A stretch of 64,000 bases of DNA from Streptomyces geranii (GTDB lineage: Bacteria; Actinomycetota; Actinomycetes; Streptomycetales; Streptomycetaceae), in assembly GCF_002954775.1 (NCBI RefSeq), contig NZ_PJME01000013.1, positions 124,001-188,000 on the forward strand, read 5' to 3'. Positions within the stretch are counted from its first letter, which is position 1, and each line of letters begins with the position of its first letter. Below are positions 43,197-52,407 of this stretch, in pieces. The position numbers were made by a program, and so were the translations under genes. Below the pieces are notes generated by a model. It searched no databases. It was not told the DNA's origin and saw only the letters and a list, made by a program, of their open reading frames with translations.

Positions 43197-44198
43197 TCAC
43201 AGTGATGTGAGGTGCCCCGGCTCCGCCGGTTGCCGGGGCCGCCTCAACGACGGCTCGACGGGCGCCGGGTGCGCCTTCAGCGCGAGAACCGAGGCCACCG
43301 GGTGCTCGTCGTCGTCCAGGATCGACGCCGAAGCCGAAGCCGGAATCAGGACGCGCTCCACGGACACCGGAACCGGATCCGGTGTCGCCCGGGACAGCGT
43401 CACCACACCCCAGCCCGCCAGGCCCGCGCCCGCCAGGGCCAGCAGCAGGCCCGCCGCTCCGCCCTGGAGCCGTTCGCCGAGCAGGGTCAGGCCGATCAGT
43501 GCCGCCGCTACCGGGTTGGACAGGGTCACCAGGGCCAGTGGGCCGCCGAGGCCGCCCCGGTAGGCGGTCTGGGACAGGATCAGGCCGCCCGCGGCGAACG
43601 CCGCGACCAGCAGCGCGACCCCGACCACCTGCCAGCCGGGCAGCGCGCCCGAGCCGGCCGTCGCCGCGACCGTGACCGTCTGGGTGAGTGCCGAGGCCAC
43701 CCCGGAGGCCATGCCCGACGCGCTCGCGTGGCGGAGTCCGGGCTTGGCGCCGGGGCGGGCCAGTACCCCGATCAGGACCATCGTCGTACCGGCGACCGCG
43801 AGGGCCTCCGGAAGGCTCAGTACGTCCTCGGGCGCCGGACCGGACGCCGTGACCAGGATCGCCGCGAGGCCGAGCAGCGTGAGGGCGGTGCCGCGCCACT
43901 CCACCGCGCTGACCCGTCGCCCGGCGACCCGCGCGCCCAGCGGCACCGCCGCGACCAGGGTGAGTGCGCCCAGCGGCTGGACCACGGTGAGCGGACCGTA
44001 CTTGAGGGCGACCACGTGCAGCAGCGCGCCCGCCGCGTTGAGCAGCACCGAGCCCCACCAGGCGCCGGATGCCAGCAGTCGTCGTAGCCCCGCGTCCGCG
44101 TTGCGGGCGGCGAGGCGCTCCTGGGCGACGGCCGCGGCGGCGTAGGCGACGGCGGAGAGGAGGGAGAGGGCGACGGCGACGAGGGTGGCGGTGTTCAT
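43197..44198 (-). CDS. EamA/DMT-superfamily membrane transporter
   Basis: A 333-aa integral membrane protein with about ten helices (LVAVALSLLSAVAYAAAAVA, LKYGPLTVVQPLGALTLVAA, PVAAALIGLTLLGERLQGGA). The GPLTVVQPLGALTLV segment is typical of the DMT family with paired EamA-like halves. A cytoplasmic tail of about 50 residues follows. The ATG overlaps the upstream PAP2 gene stop (ATGA). Substrate unknown. Confidence 0.85.
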   Translation of the reverse strand: MNTATLVAVALSLLSAVAYAAAAVAQERLAARNADAGLRRLLASGAWWGSVLLNAAGALLHVVALKYGPLTVVQPLGALTLVAAVPLGARVAGRRVSAVEWRGTALTLLGLAAILVTASGPAPEDVLSLPEALAVAGTTMVLIGVLARPGAKPGLRHASASGMASGVASALTQTVTVAATAGSGALPGWQVVGVALLVAAFAAGGLILSQTAYRGGLGGPLALVTLSNPVAAALIGLTLLGERLQGGAAGLLLALAGAGLAGWGVVTLSRATPDPVPVSVERVLIPASASASILDDDEHPVASVLALKAHPAPVEPSLRRPRQPAEPGHLTSL

Positions 44199-45010
44199 CG
44201 TCCGGCTCCCAGTCCCGCTCCCGCGCCCACGAGGACGGGTTCGTCGGCCGGGGCGAGGCGGCTGCCCTGCCCGGCGGTCGACTCGGTGCGGTGCGGCAGG
44301 TGGACGACCGCGAGGGCGATGCCCAGCAGGGCCGAGGCCACGATCGCGTCGAGCCAGTAGTGGTTGGCCGTACCGACGATGACCACGAGCGTCACCAGCG
44401 GGTGCAGCAGCCACAGCCAGCGCCAGCGGGAGCGGGTCGCCACGATCAGGCCGATCGCGACCATCAGGGCCCAGCCGAAGTGCAGCGAGGGCATCGCGGC
44501 GAACTGGTTGGACAGGGTGTCGGCCTCGGGGGAGGCGCCGTAGACCGTGGGGCCGTACACCTGGCCGGTGTCGACGAGGCCCGCCGCGCCGAGCAGCCGG
44601 GGCGGGGCCAGCGGGAAGGTGAGGTGGATCAGCAGGGCGGCGCCGGTGACCACGGCGAGGACCCGGCGGGCCCAGACGTAGTGGGTGGGGCGCCGGAGGT
44701 AGAGCCAGACCAGGAAGGCGGCGGTGGCCGGGAAGTGCACGGTCGCGTAGTAGGTGTTCGCGACGTGGATCACGGTGTCGCTGTGCAGCAGCGCCGACTG
44801 CACGGTGCCCTCGCCGGGGAGGTGGAGGGCGCGCTCCCAGTCCCACACGCGGGTCGCGTTGTGGAAGGCCTCGGCGGTGTGCCCGGTGGCGAGCTGGCGG
44901 CCGAGTTTGTAGACGAGGAACAGGCCTGCGACCAGCAGGAGTTCACGGACGAGGGGCGGCCGTCGTATACCGGCGGAGTCGGCCTCGGCAGGCGCGGTGC
45001 TGGCGTTCAT
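44195..45010 (-). CDS. PAP2-superfamily membrane phosphatase (PAP2_3)
   Basis: A 271-aa polytopic protein with six or so helices. The conserved acid residues appear as MPSLHFGW and GTANHYWLDAIV, giving the His and Asp of the PAP2/inositol-phosphoryl transferase active site. It would remove or transfer phosphate from membrane lipid head groups. The ATG at 45010 follows AAGGG; another ATG at 45040 exists without a ribosome site and inside the operator region. Operon with the EamA transporter and divergent from TetR, which probably represses both. Confidence 0.82.
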   Translation of the reverse strand: MNASTAPAEADSAGIRRPPLVRELLLVAGLFLVYKLGRQLATGHTAEAFHNATRVWDWERALHLPGEGTVQSALLHSDTVIHVANTYYATVHFPATAAFLVWLYLRRPTHYVWARRVLAVVTGAALLIHLTFPLAPPRLLGAAGLVDTGQVYGPTVYGASPEADTLSNQFAAMPSLHFGWALMVAIGLIVATRSRWRWLWLLHPLVTLVVIVGTANHYWLDAIVASALLGIALAVVHLPHRTESTAGQGSRLAPADEPVLVGAGAGLGAGR

Positions 45011-45037
45011 CCCCCGGCCCTTTCGGTAGTGCTCAGA

Positions 45038-45109
45038 CATCGATACGTTGGTGTACCGATACGAGAGTGTACCGAAACGAATCCGTACCGGTACACTGGC
45101 GTATCGATG
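45038..45109. promoter_or_regulatory. Large dyad with internal direct repeats between PAP2 and TetR genes
   Basis: CATCGATACGTTGGTGTACC (45038-45057) and GGTACACTGGCGTATCGATG (45090-45109) are inverted repeats with three mismatches. Between them GTGTACCGATACGA and GTGTACCGAAACGA repeat directly 16 bases apart. The block covers the intergenic region between the divergent PAP2 and TetR genes and is the likely TetR operator. Confidence 0.75.
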
Positions 45110-45208
45110 GACTTACGACACACTGGAATCGGGAATAAGCCACAGAGCAGCCCGACAGAAGCAATGACGAGTACGACGAGTACGCCGGCGAAGAAGGGGA
45201 GCGCAGTC

Positions 45209-45823
45209 ATGACGTCGCAGGCCGCGGAGGGACCGGAAGCGGTCGTCGCCTCCCGCCGCTCCAAGATCACGCCGGAGCGTGAGCAGGAGTACTTCGACGC
45301 CGTGCTCGTACAGATCCGCGAGTGCGGGTACGAGGCGCTGACCATGGAGGGCGTCGCCGCCAGCGCGCGGTGCAGCAAGTCGACGCTCTACCGGCAGTGG
45401 AAGACGAAGCCGCAGTTCGTGGCCGCCGCGCTGCGTGCCAGCCGGGGCTGCCGGTTCGCCGCCGTCGACACGGGGTCTTTCGCCGGGGACCTGCGCGCCG
45501 CGGCGCGGGTGTCGGGGGAGCGGTCGGGGCAGGACACCCAGCTGATGCAGGCCCTCGGGCATGCGGCGATGCAGGACCCGGAGCTTCAGCAGGCGCTGCG
45601 CGAGGCGCTCGTCGAACCGGAGCTGGCCGCGTTCCGCGAGATGATCCGGCGCGCGGTCGACCGGGGCGAGATCGCCGCCGACAATCCGGCGCTGGAGTAC
45701 GTGCCCGCGCAGATGCTGGGCGTGCTGCGGGTCCGCCCGGTCCTGGAGGGCCGGTACGCCGACCCCGACTACCTCGTGAGATTCGTGGACGCCGCGGTGC
45801 TGCCCGCGCTCGGCGTCACCTGA
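45209..45823 (+). CDS. TetR-family regulator
   Basis: A 204-aa repressor. The HTH is in residues about 25-75 (AVLVQIRECGYEALTMEGVA, CSKSTLYRQWKTKPQFVAAA). The C-terminal domain resembles TetR_C_16-type ligand domains. The ATG at 45209 is chosen because AGGGGAG lies at good spacing; in-frame ATGs upstream at 45107 and 45164 would extend it into the operator region. It probably controls the divergent PAP2-EamA pair and itself. Confidence 0.85.
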   Translation: MTSQAAEGPEAVVASRRSKITPEREQEYFDAVLVQIRECGYEALTMEGVAASARCSKSTLYRQWKTKPQFVAAALRASRGCRFAAVDTGSFAGDLRAAARVSGERSGQDTQLMQALGHAAMQDPELQQALREALVEPELAAFREMIRRAVDRGEIAADNPALEYVPAQMLGVLRVRPVLEGRYADPDYLVRFVDAAVLPALGVT

Positions 45824-45941
45824 GACGCAGGCCGCCGCCCGTGGGATGACCGGACGGTGACCTGTCCGCGCCGACCCGTGGGGACGGGGGCGGCGCGCAC
45901 CCCCCGGCCGGGTGGGGTTCCTCTTGAGCGGAGAGGCGCCC

Positions 45942-45999
45942 CACCCGGCCGATCCACATCCGGCAGACCCGTTTCCGGCCGATCCGTATCCGGCCGGGG
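45942..45999. repeat. Four imperfect 15-bp tandem repeats
   Basis: The unit (C)(A/G)(T/C)(T/C)CCGGCCGATCC-like occurs about four times in a row (units starting near 45942, 45957, 45972, 45987). It lies between a TetR gene and a membrane protein gene and codes for nothing obvious. Confidence 0.5.
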
Positions 46000-46006
46000 G
46001 TGGGGG

Positions 46007-47020
46007 TCACACGTTCTGCCCGCTGCCGCCGCCCGAGGAGACCTTGATGCCGGCGGTGATCTCGTCGATCACCGACTCCTTCTGGTCGGCGTCCACACCG
46101 AAGCGGACGACGACGATCTGCTGCGGGTTGGACGGCGCGGGGAAGGCGAGCGACTCGACGAACCCGTCGGCGCCCTTGCTGGTGATCGCCTTCCAACGGA
46201 CCAGGTAGCCCTTCTGTCCGGCCACGGTGATCGCCTTGGAGGCCAGTACCTCGTGCGAGGTGATCTTGCCGTAGGTCGTACCGCCGTACGACTCCTCGGC
46301 GTTGGCCTCGATGTCCGCCTTGGCGACGGCCTCGGCGGTGCTGCCGGAGGTGCCGAGGGCCAGCGCGGGCGCCGAGTACGCGCCCCCCTTGGTGCAGGAC
46401 TTCGTCGTGTCGCCCGGGCACTTGTACGAGCTGTCCGAGGTCACCTGCCCGCCGACGGTGATCGACTGGCCGTACCAGCCGTCGGGGATCGGGATGCTGA
46501 TCCCGTTGACCGAGTCGGGCACGGACCCGCTGTCGATCTTCGGGCTCTCCGAGGGCTCGGACTGCTGCGGATCGGGCGTCTGCCCGCCGGAGCCACCACC
46601 GCTGCCACCGTTGCCGCCACCGGGCCCACCCTGCCCGCCACCGCTCTGCCCGCCGGGCCCGCCCTGTCCGCCGGTCCCGCCGGGCACCTGCGAGCTGACG
46701 TCGTTGGTGCCGCCGCCGTCGTCCTTGGTCAGCGCGTACACGCCCCCGCCTATCCCGGCGAGGACGGCTATCGCGACCGCGACGGCGATCCCGGTGCGCA
46801 GCCCGCGCCGGGAGCCGGTGTCGTTACCGGTCGGCGAATAGTCCGGGTACACCGGATACGCCCCGCCGCTGGCCAGCACGGGTGGACTCCAGGCGGCGGC
46901 CGAACCCTCGGGCCGGGTCTGTTCCGTCCATGCCTTGCCGTCCCACCAGCGCTCGGTGGCGGGACCGTCACTTGTCTGCCCGGGGTCGGGGTACCAGCCG
47001 GGGGGTGTCTCCTGCGTCAT
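46007..47020 (-). CDS. DUF2510 membrane-anchored protein with extracellular domain
   Basis: A 337-aa protein. The N-terminal DUF2510 motif (PPGWYPDPGQ, RWWDGKAWTEQT) is followed by a single transmembrane helix (about residues 75-97: IAVAVAIAVLAGIGGGVYAL). Then comes a Gly-rich low-complexity linker of about 60 residues and a C-terminal extracellular domain of about 170 residues with two cysteines (KCPGDTTKSC). The domain has no assigned function. ATG-started, single gene. Confidence 0.8.
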   Translation of the reverse strand: MTQETPPGWYPDPGQTSDGPATERWWDGKAWTEQTRPEGSAAAWSPPVLASGGAYPVYPDYSPTGNDTGSRRGLRTGIAVAVAIAVLAGIGGGVYALTKDDGGGTNDVSSQVPGGTGGQGGPGGQSGGGQGGPGGGNGGSGGGSGGQTPDPQQSEPSESPKIDSGSVPDSVNGISIPIPDGWYGQSITVGGQVTSDSSYKCPGDTTKSCTKGGAYSAPALALGTSGSTAEAVAKADIEANAEESYGGTTYGKITSHEVLASKAITVAGQKGYLVRWKAITSKGADGFVESLAFPAPSNPQQIVVVRFGVDADQKESVIDEITAGIKVSSGGGSGQNV

Positions 47021-47269
47021 GCCCCCACCGTATGAGGCTCGGGTGAAAGGCGGATGAGAGGAGTCGTCTTTGCGCCGGGAATCACGGAGAAAGTGGCTCC
47101 TGGATGCGGAGATAGCGGGATACGAGGGGCAACCGGGCGGAGGTGTTCGGGTGCCGGTACCCGGTCTCTGAACCACCCGGCCGGGACGATCGCCGCCGCG
47201 AACCCCCGCCCGGGCCACCTCGGTGGGTGACGGGCTCTCCCCGACCGGCGCCCGTACGAAGGCCGGGGT

Positions 47270-47428
47270 CTCCGCCGTGAGGAAGCGGGCCGCGATCACC
47301 GGCGCGAAGCAGCCGTACACACCGAACTCGTACCACTCGACGAAGTTCCCCACCGAGCCCGCGAACAGGGCTCTGCGGGACTGCTCCGGCCGCGGGGCCC
47401 CGCAGGTCGGGGCGGTGCGCGGGCGCAC
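47270..47428 (-). pseudogene. N-terminal remnant of an MHS-family MFS transporter
   Basis: The frame encodes PEQSRRALFAGSVGNFVEWY and EFGVYGCFAPVIAARFLT, a characteristic first transmembrane segment of proline/betaine- or alpha-ketoglutarate-type MFS permeases. The homology stops after about 50 residues and no further membrane segments follow. It continues open as meaningless frame into the gene downstream. Confidence 0.7.
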
Positions 47429-47704
47429 TCGTGGAGATCCTGCCGAGGGGGCGCGGACGGGGTGACCGAGGGGGCGCGTCAGGGGGCGGCCGTGCGACCG
47501 TCGCGACGGAAAATTTGCTTCATTCCAGGGGCAGTTGACTGTCGAAAACTTTCACGACGGCTGGTGGCGGGCCCGCCGCGTCGCCCTGCCGCACTCCCTG
47601 TCACTCGTCCCGGCAAGACCTGCGCGGACCCGCCTCCACTTCGGCAGCCGGACGGCTAGTCTCAAGTTCTGTACGTCGTTCAGGCGACTTGGGGAGGTAG
47701 CGGG

Positions 47705-50383
47705 ATGACGGAGGAACGGCCAGGGACGGCCGGCTCTGCCGCCCTGTGGGAGCGCGACACGCAACTCGCCGCGGCCGAGCAGGCGATCGACGCCCTGTGC
47801 ACCGACAGCGCCTCCTCGGGCAGCCTGCTGCTCCTCACCGGCGACGCGGGCCTCGGCAAGACGGCGCTGATGGCCGAAACCCGGCGCATCGCCGAGCGGC
47901 GCAACTGCAAGGTGTGGTCGGTGCGCGGCGGCGAGACCCTCAGGTCCGTCCCCTTCAACGTCGTACGGCAGCTGCTGCAGCCCGCGCTGATGTCGCTGAT
48001 GCCGGAGGAGGCCCGCGAGTACCTCGGCGACTGGTACGACATCGCGGGCCCCGCCCTCGGCATCACCGAGCCGGGCGACCGCACGGCCGACCCGCAGGGC
48101 GTGTGCGACGGCCTGGTCGCGGCCGTACGCAGGCTCGCCAAGCGCGAGTGGCCGCTCGTCCTGCTCGTCGACGACGCCCACTGGGCCGACGAGGAGACCC
48201 TGCACTGGCTGGCCGCGTTCGCCGAGCGGCTCGACGACCTGTCCGTCCTGGTCATGGTCGCCTACCGGCCGGGTGAGACGACCGACGTCGGCACCGGTCA
48301 TCTCGAAGCGATCACGCGGGCGGCGGGCGCCACCACCGCGCTCGACTCCCTGAGCCCGCTCTCCGCCGCGGGCCTCACCCGCAGCAGACTCGGTCCGTAC
48401 GCCGACGATCCGTTCTGCCGCGAGGTGTGGGCGGTCACCGGCGGCAACCCGTACGAGACCGTCGAACTCCTCGCCAAGGTCAAGGACGCCGGACTCGACC
48501 CGGTCGAGGCGTCCTGCGGACGGCTGCGCGAACTCAACAACTCGGCGCGAGGCGGCGGTCTCGTCGCCCGCCTGCAGGAACTCGGCGTCGAAGCCACCCG
48601 CTTCGCCTGGGCGGCGGCCATTCTCGACACGGGCATCTCCGTGAAACTGGCGGCCAGGCTGGCGACGCTCGCGGTCAACGAGGCCCACCGCTGCGCCGAC
48701 CTGCTGCGCGGCGCGCGTTTCCTCACCGAGCCCGGCCCACACGGGCTGACCGCCCCCGACGAGCTGGAGTTCCTCCACCCGCTGATCGCCACCACCGTCT
48801 ACGAGTCCATCCCGGACGGCACGCGCACCGCCATGCACGGCATCGCCGCGCAGGTCGTCACCGAGTCCGGACAAGGACCCGCGGCGGCGGCACGACACCT
48901 CATGCACGTCCATCCGGACGGCGACGAGGAACTCGTCGACCAGCTGCGCGAGGCCGCTCGCGAAAGCCGGGCGCTCGGCGCCCCGGACGCGGCCCGCCGT
49001 TTCCTGGAGCGCGCCCTGCTGGAACCGCCCCGCGAGGAGAGCCACGCGCACGTGCTCTACGAACTGGGCTGCGTCATCTCCCTCACCGCGCCCGCGACCA
49101 CCATCGGGCACCTCCAGACCGCGCTCGCCCTGCCAGGACTGGAGGGCGACCTCCGCGTCGACGCCATCGTCAAGCTGTCCCAGGCCCTGCTGCACAACGA
49201 CCAGGCCGAGGAAGCCGTCCGTACGGTCGAGGCAGAGGTGGCTCGGCACGAACCGGGACCGGCCCGGATGAGACTGCAGGCCGTCCAGTTCATGCTGGAG
49301 AACATCCACGGTGGCGAGGCGTCGGCACCGGGCCGCTCCGCACGGCTCGCCGAACTCGCCGGCACCTGTACCGGCCGGGACAACTCCGAGCGCGCGCTGC
49401 TCATGCTGCGTGGCTTCGACGCCATGGCTCACGGGGAGAACGCCGAGGAGGTCGTCGAGGTGTGCGACCGCGCCCTCGTCAACGGCCGCCTCGCCCCCGG
49501 ACTCGGCTGGACCGACCCCGAGTGGGGCATCGAACTGCAGCTCATGCTGGCCTGCTCGTACGCCTACACCGACCGGCTCGACCGCGCCGAGGCCCTCTAC
49601 AACGAGGCCTTGGGCGCCTATGTGTCGGCGGGCTGGAGCGACGGCCACCTCTCCCTCGCCCATGCCTACATCGGTCTCGGGCACCGCAGGCGGGGCCGTC
49701 TCGTCGAGGCCGAGACCTCCCTGCGCGAGTCCCTGCGCCTCGCCGAGCTGGTCGGCCGCGGACTGCCCCTGCACTGGTCGGCGACCTGCAACCTCGTCGA
49801 CACCCTGCTCGCCCGCGGCAAGACCCAGGAAGCCTGGGACATCGCCGAGCAGTACGGCTTCGCCCCGCCCTACCCGTCCACCATCGTGCTGCCCGAACCC
49901 CGCGCCGTACGCGGCCGGTTGCTCCTCGCCGTGGGCCGCACGAAGGAGGGCATCAACGAGCTGGAGGCCGCCGAGAAGGCGGCGACCGCACGGGGCTTCC
50001 ACAACCCGGTGGTCGCCACCTGGGCCGTCGACCTCGCCCGGGCCCTCGCGACGGAGGACCCGCTGCGCGCCGCCACCCTGGCCACCGACGCCCGCCGCAA
50101 CGCCGAGCGCTTCGGCACGGACACCGCCATCGGCGAGGCCCTCCGCTGCGCGGCGAGCCTGGAGACCGGGCAGCGCGCGGTCCGCCTCGCCGCCCAGGCG
50201 GTCGCCTACCTGGAGTCGTCACCCTGCCAGTACGAACACGCGGCGGCCCGCGTCGAGTACGGCATCCTCTCTCGCTCGGTCACCGAGATCCAACGCGGTC
50301 TGACCCTGGCCAGGTCGTGCGGCGCCGACGGTCTGGTGGCCCAGGCCCGGGAAGTCCTGGAGACGGGCCGGGGCCTGCGCTGA
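47705..50383 (+). CDS. Large AAA/TPR regulator lacking a LuxR HTH
   Basis: An 892-aa protein with the architecture of LAL-type (MalT-like) regulators. It has an N-terminal P-loop ATPase (GDAGLGKTALM around residues 44-54, Walker B LVLLVDDAHWAD about 158), helical bundles, then TPR-like repeats from about 430 to 860. Unlike LAL regulators it ends without the C-terminal LuxR HTH: the last residues are AREVLETGRGLR. Thus it may be a natural derivative that signals by protein contact, or a truncated gene with an intact stop. GGGGAGG precedes the ATG. Convergent with the SDR gene. Confidence 0.82.
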   Translation: MTEERPGTAGSAALWERDTQLAAAEQAIDALCTDSASSGSLLLLTGDAGLGKTALMAETRRIAERRNCKVWSVRGGETLRSVPFNVVRQLLQPALMSLMPEEAREYLGDWYDIAGPALGITEPGDRTADPQGVCDGLVAAVRRLAKREWPLVLLVDDAHWADEETLHWLAAFAERLDDLSVLVMVAYRPGETTDVGTGHLEAITRAAGATTALDSLSPLSAAGLTRSRLGPYADDPFCREVWAVTGGNPYETVELLAKVKDAGLDPVEASCGRLRELNNSARGGGLVARLQELGVEATRFAWAAAILDTGISVKLAARLATLAVNEAHRCADLLRGARFLTEPGPHGLTAPDELEFLHPLIATTVYESIPDGTRTAMHGIAAQVVTESGQGPAAAARHLMHVHPDGDEELVDQLREAARESRALGAPDAARRFLERALLEPPREESHAHVLYELGCVISLTAPATTIGHLQTALALPGLEGDLRVDAIVKLSQALLHNDQAEEAVRTVEAEVARHEPGPARMRLQAVQFMLENIHGGEASAPGRSARLAELAGTCTGRDNSERALLMLRGFDAMAHGENAEEVVEVCDRALVNGRLAPGLGWTDPEWGIELQLMLACSYAYTDRLDRAEALYNEALGAYVSAGWSDGHLSLAHAYIGLGHRRRGRLVEAETSLRESLRLAELVGRGLPLHWSATCNLVDTLLARGKTQEAWDIAEQYGFAPPYPSTIVLPEPRAVRGRLLLAVGRTKEGINELEAAEKAATARGFHNPVVATWAVDLARALATEDPLRAATLATDARRNAERFGTDTAIGEALRCAASLETGQRAVRLAAQAVAYLESSPCQYEHAAARVEYGILSRSVTEIQRGLTLARSCGADGLVAQAREVLETGRGLR

Positions 50384-50408
50384 ACGCGCCGGGGGCGCCA
50401 GGCGGAGG

Positions 50409-51200
50409 TCACACCCGGAGCAACTGCTCCGTGACCTTCGCCAGGCGCCCGCGCACCTCCTCGTCGTACGCCTCCTCATGCGCCCGCGCCGGGCTCGTAC
50501 CGTCGAAGTACCGTCCGCTGCCCGACTCCCGGGTCACCAGCGCGAGAACGCCCGCGGCGCCGTCGGCGACGCTCGACCAGGGGGTGACACCGGCCTCCCG
50601 GACCATCGTGGTGTCCATGTAGGTGGCCGGGTGCAGCACATTGACGGAGATGTCCCAGGCCGCCAACTCCTCGGCCAGCGTGAAGGTATGGGCGGCGAGC
50701 GCGAACTTGCTGCGGACGTACGCCGTCATCCCGCTGTAGCCACGGGCGAGTTCGGGATCGGCGAGGTCGAGGGGCGCCTGACCGGCCGAGCCGACGTTCA
50801 CGATCCGCGAGGGCGCTCCCGCGCGCAGCGCGGGCAGCAGGGCGCGGGTGAGGACGACCGGCGCGAGGTAGTTCACCGCGAGCCGCAACTCGTGCCCGTC
50901 GACGCTCAGTTCACGCCCCGAGCCGCGCGGACCGGCCCCGACCCCCGCGTTGTTGACGAGCACGTCGAGCCCCGGATGCGCGGCCGAGACCTCGGCGCCC
51001 AACTGCCGTACGGCGGCGAGGGAAGCCAGGTCCGCGACGAACCCTTCGGCCGCGCCCTCGGTCCGCAACTCCGTGACGAGCCGTTCGGTACGCCCGGGGT
51101 CGCGCCCGTGGGCGAGCACGGTGTGACCGGAGCGGACCAGCTCGAAGGCGACGTACCGGCCGAGCCCCGAAGTGGCGCCGGTGATCAGAACAGTGGACAT
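50409..51200 (-). CDS. Short-chain dehydrogenase/reductase
   Basis: A 263-aa NAD(P)-dependent oxidoreductase with a TGATSGLGRYVA nucleotide loop (residues 7-18), NNAG (about 86-89), and the active-site pair in which the Ser is in VNVGSAGQA and the Y-x3-K in YVRSK (about 165-169). It resembles retinol-dehydrogenase-like SDRs (classical). Isolated, immediately downstream of pcaL on the same strand, but no evidence of co-transcription. Substrate unknown. Confidence 0.88.
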   Translation of the reverse strand: MSTVLITGATSGLGRYVAFELVRSGHTVLAHGRDPGRTERLVTELRTEGAAEGFVADLASLAAVRQLGAEVSAAHPGLDVLVNNAGVGAGPRGSGRELSVDGHELRLAVNYLAPVVLTRALLPALRAGAPSRIVNVGSAGQAPLDLADPELARGYSGMTAYVRSKFALAAHTFTLAEELAAWDISVNVLHPATYMDTTMVREAGVTPWSSVADGAAGVLALVTRESGSGRYFDGTSPARAHEEAYDEEVRGRLAKVTEQLLRV

Positions 51201-51264
51201 GCCACCACGGTAGACACGGCGGGCGGGTACGTACGAGATGCTGCTGGGACTACGACCGCCAGGG

Positions 51265-52407
51265 TCACCCTTCCGTCCGGTCCCCCTCGGCGGTGTCCTC
51301 CTCCGCGAGCACGCGCTGCGCCGCCGCGAACGCCGAGTTGGCCGCCGGAACCCCGCAGTACACGGCCGTCTGGAGCAGCACCGCGCCGATCTCCTCGGGG
51401 GTGAGGCCGTTGCGGCGAGCGGCCCGGACATGCATCGCCAGCTCGTCGTAGTGGCCGTGGGCGACCAGCGCGGTCAGCGTGATCATGCTGCGCTCGCGCC
51501 GGGTCAGCGTCGGGTCGGTCCAGATCTCGCCCCACGCGTACCGCGAGATGAAGTCCTGGAAACGGGCCGTGAACGGCGTCTGCCGCGACTGCGCCCGGTC
51601 CACGTGCGCGTCACCGAGCACCTCCCGCCGCACCTCCATGCCCCGCCGGGGCACCGCCCCGAAGTGCGGTCGCAGCGCGGCCAGTACGGCCTCCGGGCAC
51701 TCGGCGACCGCCAGATGCGAGGCGCCCGCCAGCTCGACGAGGGTCGCCCCCGGCACGGCGTCCGCGATCTCCCGCAGATGCGCCGGGGGAGTGGCCGGGT
51801 CCTGCCGTCCGGCGACCACCAGCGTGCGCGTGTCGATCCCGGCCAGCCGCTCGCGTACGTCGAAGGCGGCCAGCGCGTCGCAGCAGGCGGCGTACCCCTC
51901 CGGATCGGCGTTCCGGTGGTCGGCGACCAGCTCGGGCACGGTGAACCCCGGGGTGAACCAGCGCGCGTCGGCAGTCTCGGCGAGCCCGGCCAGCCCCTCG
52001 CTCCGCACCAGCGCGGCCCGTTCCTCCCACGGCTTGCCGCCGTTGAAGTGGGCCGAGGAGCAGATCACGGCCAGCGAGGACACCCGCTCCGGGTGGTCGA
52101 GAGCCAGCTGCAGCCCGACGGCACCGCCCAAGGAGACGCCCGCGTAGGCGAATTGCTCGATCCCGAGCGAGTCGGCGAGGTCGAGCACCAGCGCGGCCAG
52201 ATCACCGACGGTGGCGCCCGGTCCGATCAGGTCGGGCGCCGAACCCCCGTGCCCCGGCAGGTCCCAGCGGACCACGCGATGCGTGACGGACAGCTCGGGC
52301 GCCACCTTGTCCCAGAGGGCGTACGACGTCCCGAGCGAGGGCCCGAGCAGCAGCGGGGGAGCGGTGGCGGAGCCCTCGACGCGGTGGTGCGGCAGCTTGT
52401 CGGTCAC
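51265..52407 (-). CDS. pcaL: PcaL: fused 3-oxoadipate enol-lactonase / 4-carboxymuconolactone decarboxylase
   Basis: A 380-aa two-domain enzyme. Residues about 1-250 are an alpha/beta hydrolase (nucleophile in GVSLGGAVGLQ, Ser about 98), the PcaD enol-lactonase. Residues about 260-370 are the PcaC decarboxylase (TLTRRERSMITLTALVAHGH, NGLTPEEIGAVLLQTAVYCG). The fusion carries out two successive protocatechuate-pathway steps, as known in Streptomyces. GTG start overlaps pcaB stop (GTGA). Last gene of the pca operon. Confidence 0.95.
   Translation of the reverse strand: MTDKLPHHRVEGSATAPPLLLGPSLGTSYALWDKVAPELSVTHRVVRWDLPGHGGSAPDLIGPGATVGDLAALVLDLADSLGIEQFAYAGVSLGGAVGLQLALDHPERVSSLAVICSSAHFNGGKPWEERAALVRSEGLAGLAETADARWFTPGFTVPELVADHRNADPEGYAACCDALAAFDVRERLAGIDTRTLVVAGRQDPATPPAHLREIADAVPGATLVELAGASHLAVAECPEAVLAALRPHFGAVPRRGMEVRREVLGDAHVDRAQSRQTPFTARFQDFISRYAWGEIWTDPTLTRRERSMITLTALVAHGHYDELAMHVRAARRNGLTPEEIGAVLLQTAVYCGVPAANSAFAAAQRVLAEEDTAEGDRTEG

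Noticed and set aside
47552..50002. 816-codon minus-strand open frame
   Set aside because: Antisense of the AAA/TPR regulator, low-complexity Gly/Arg/Val composition, no domain.
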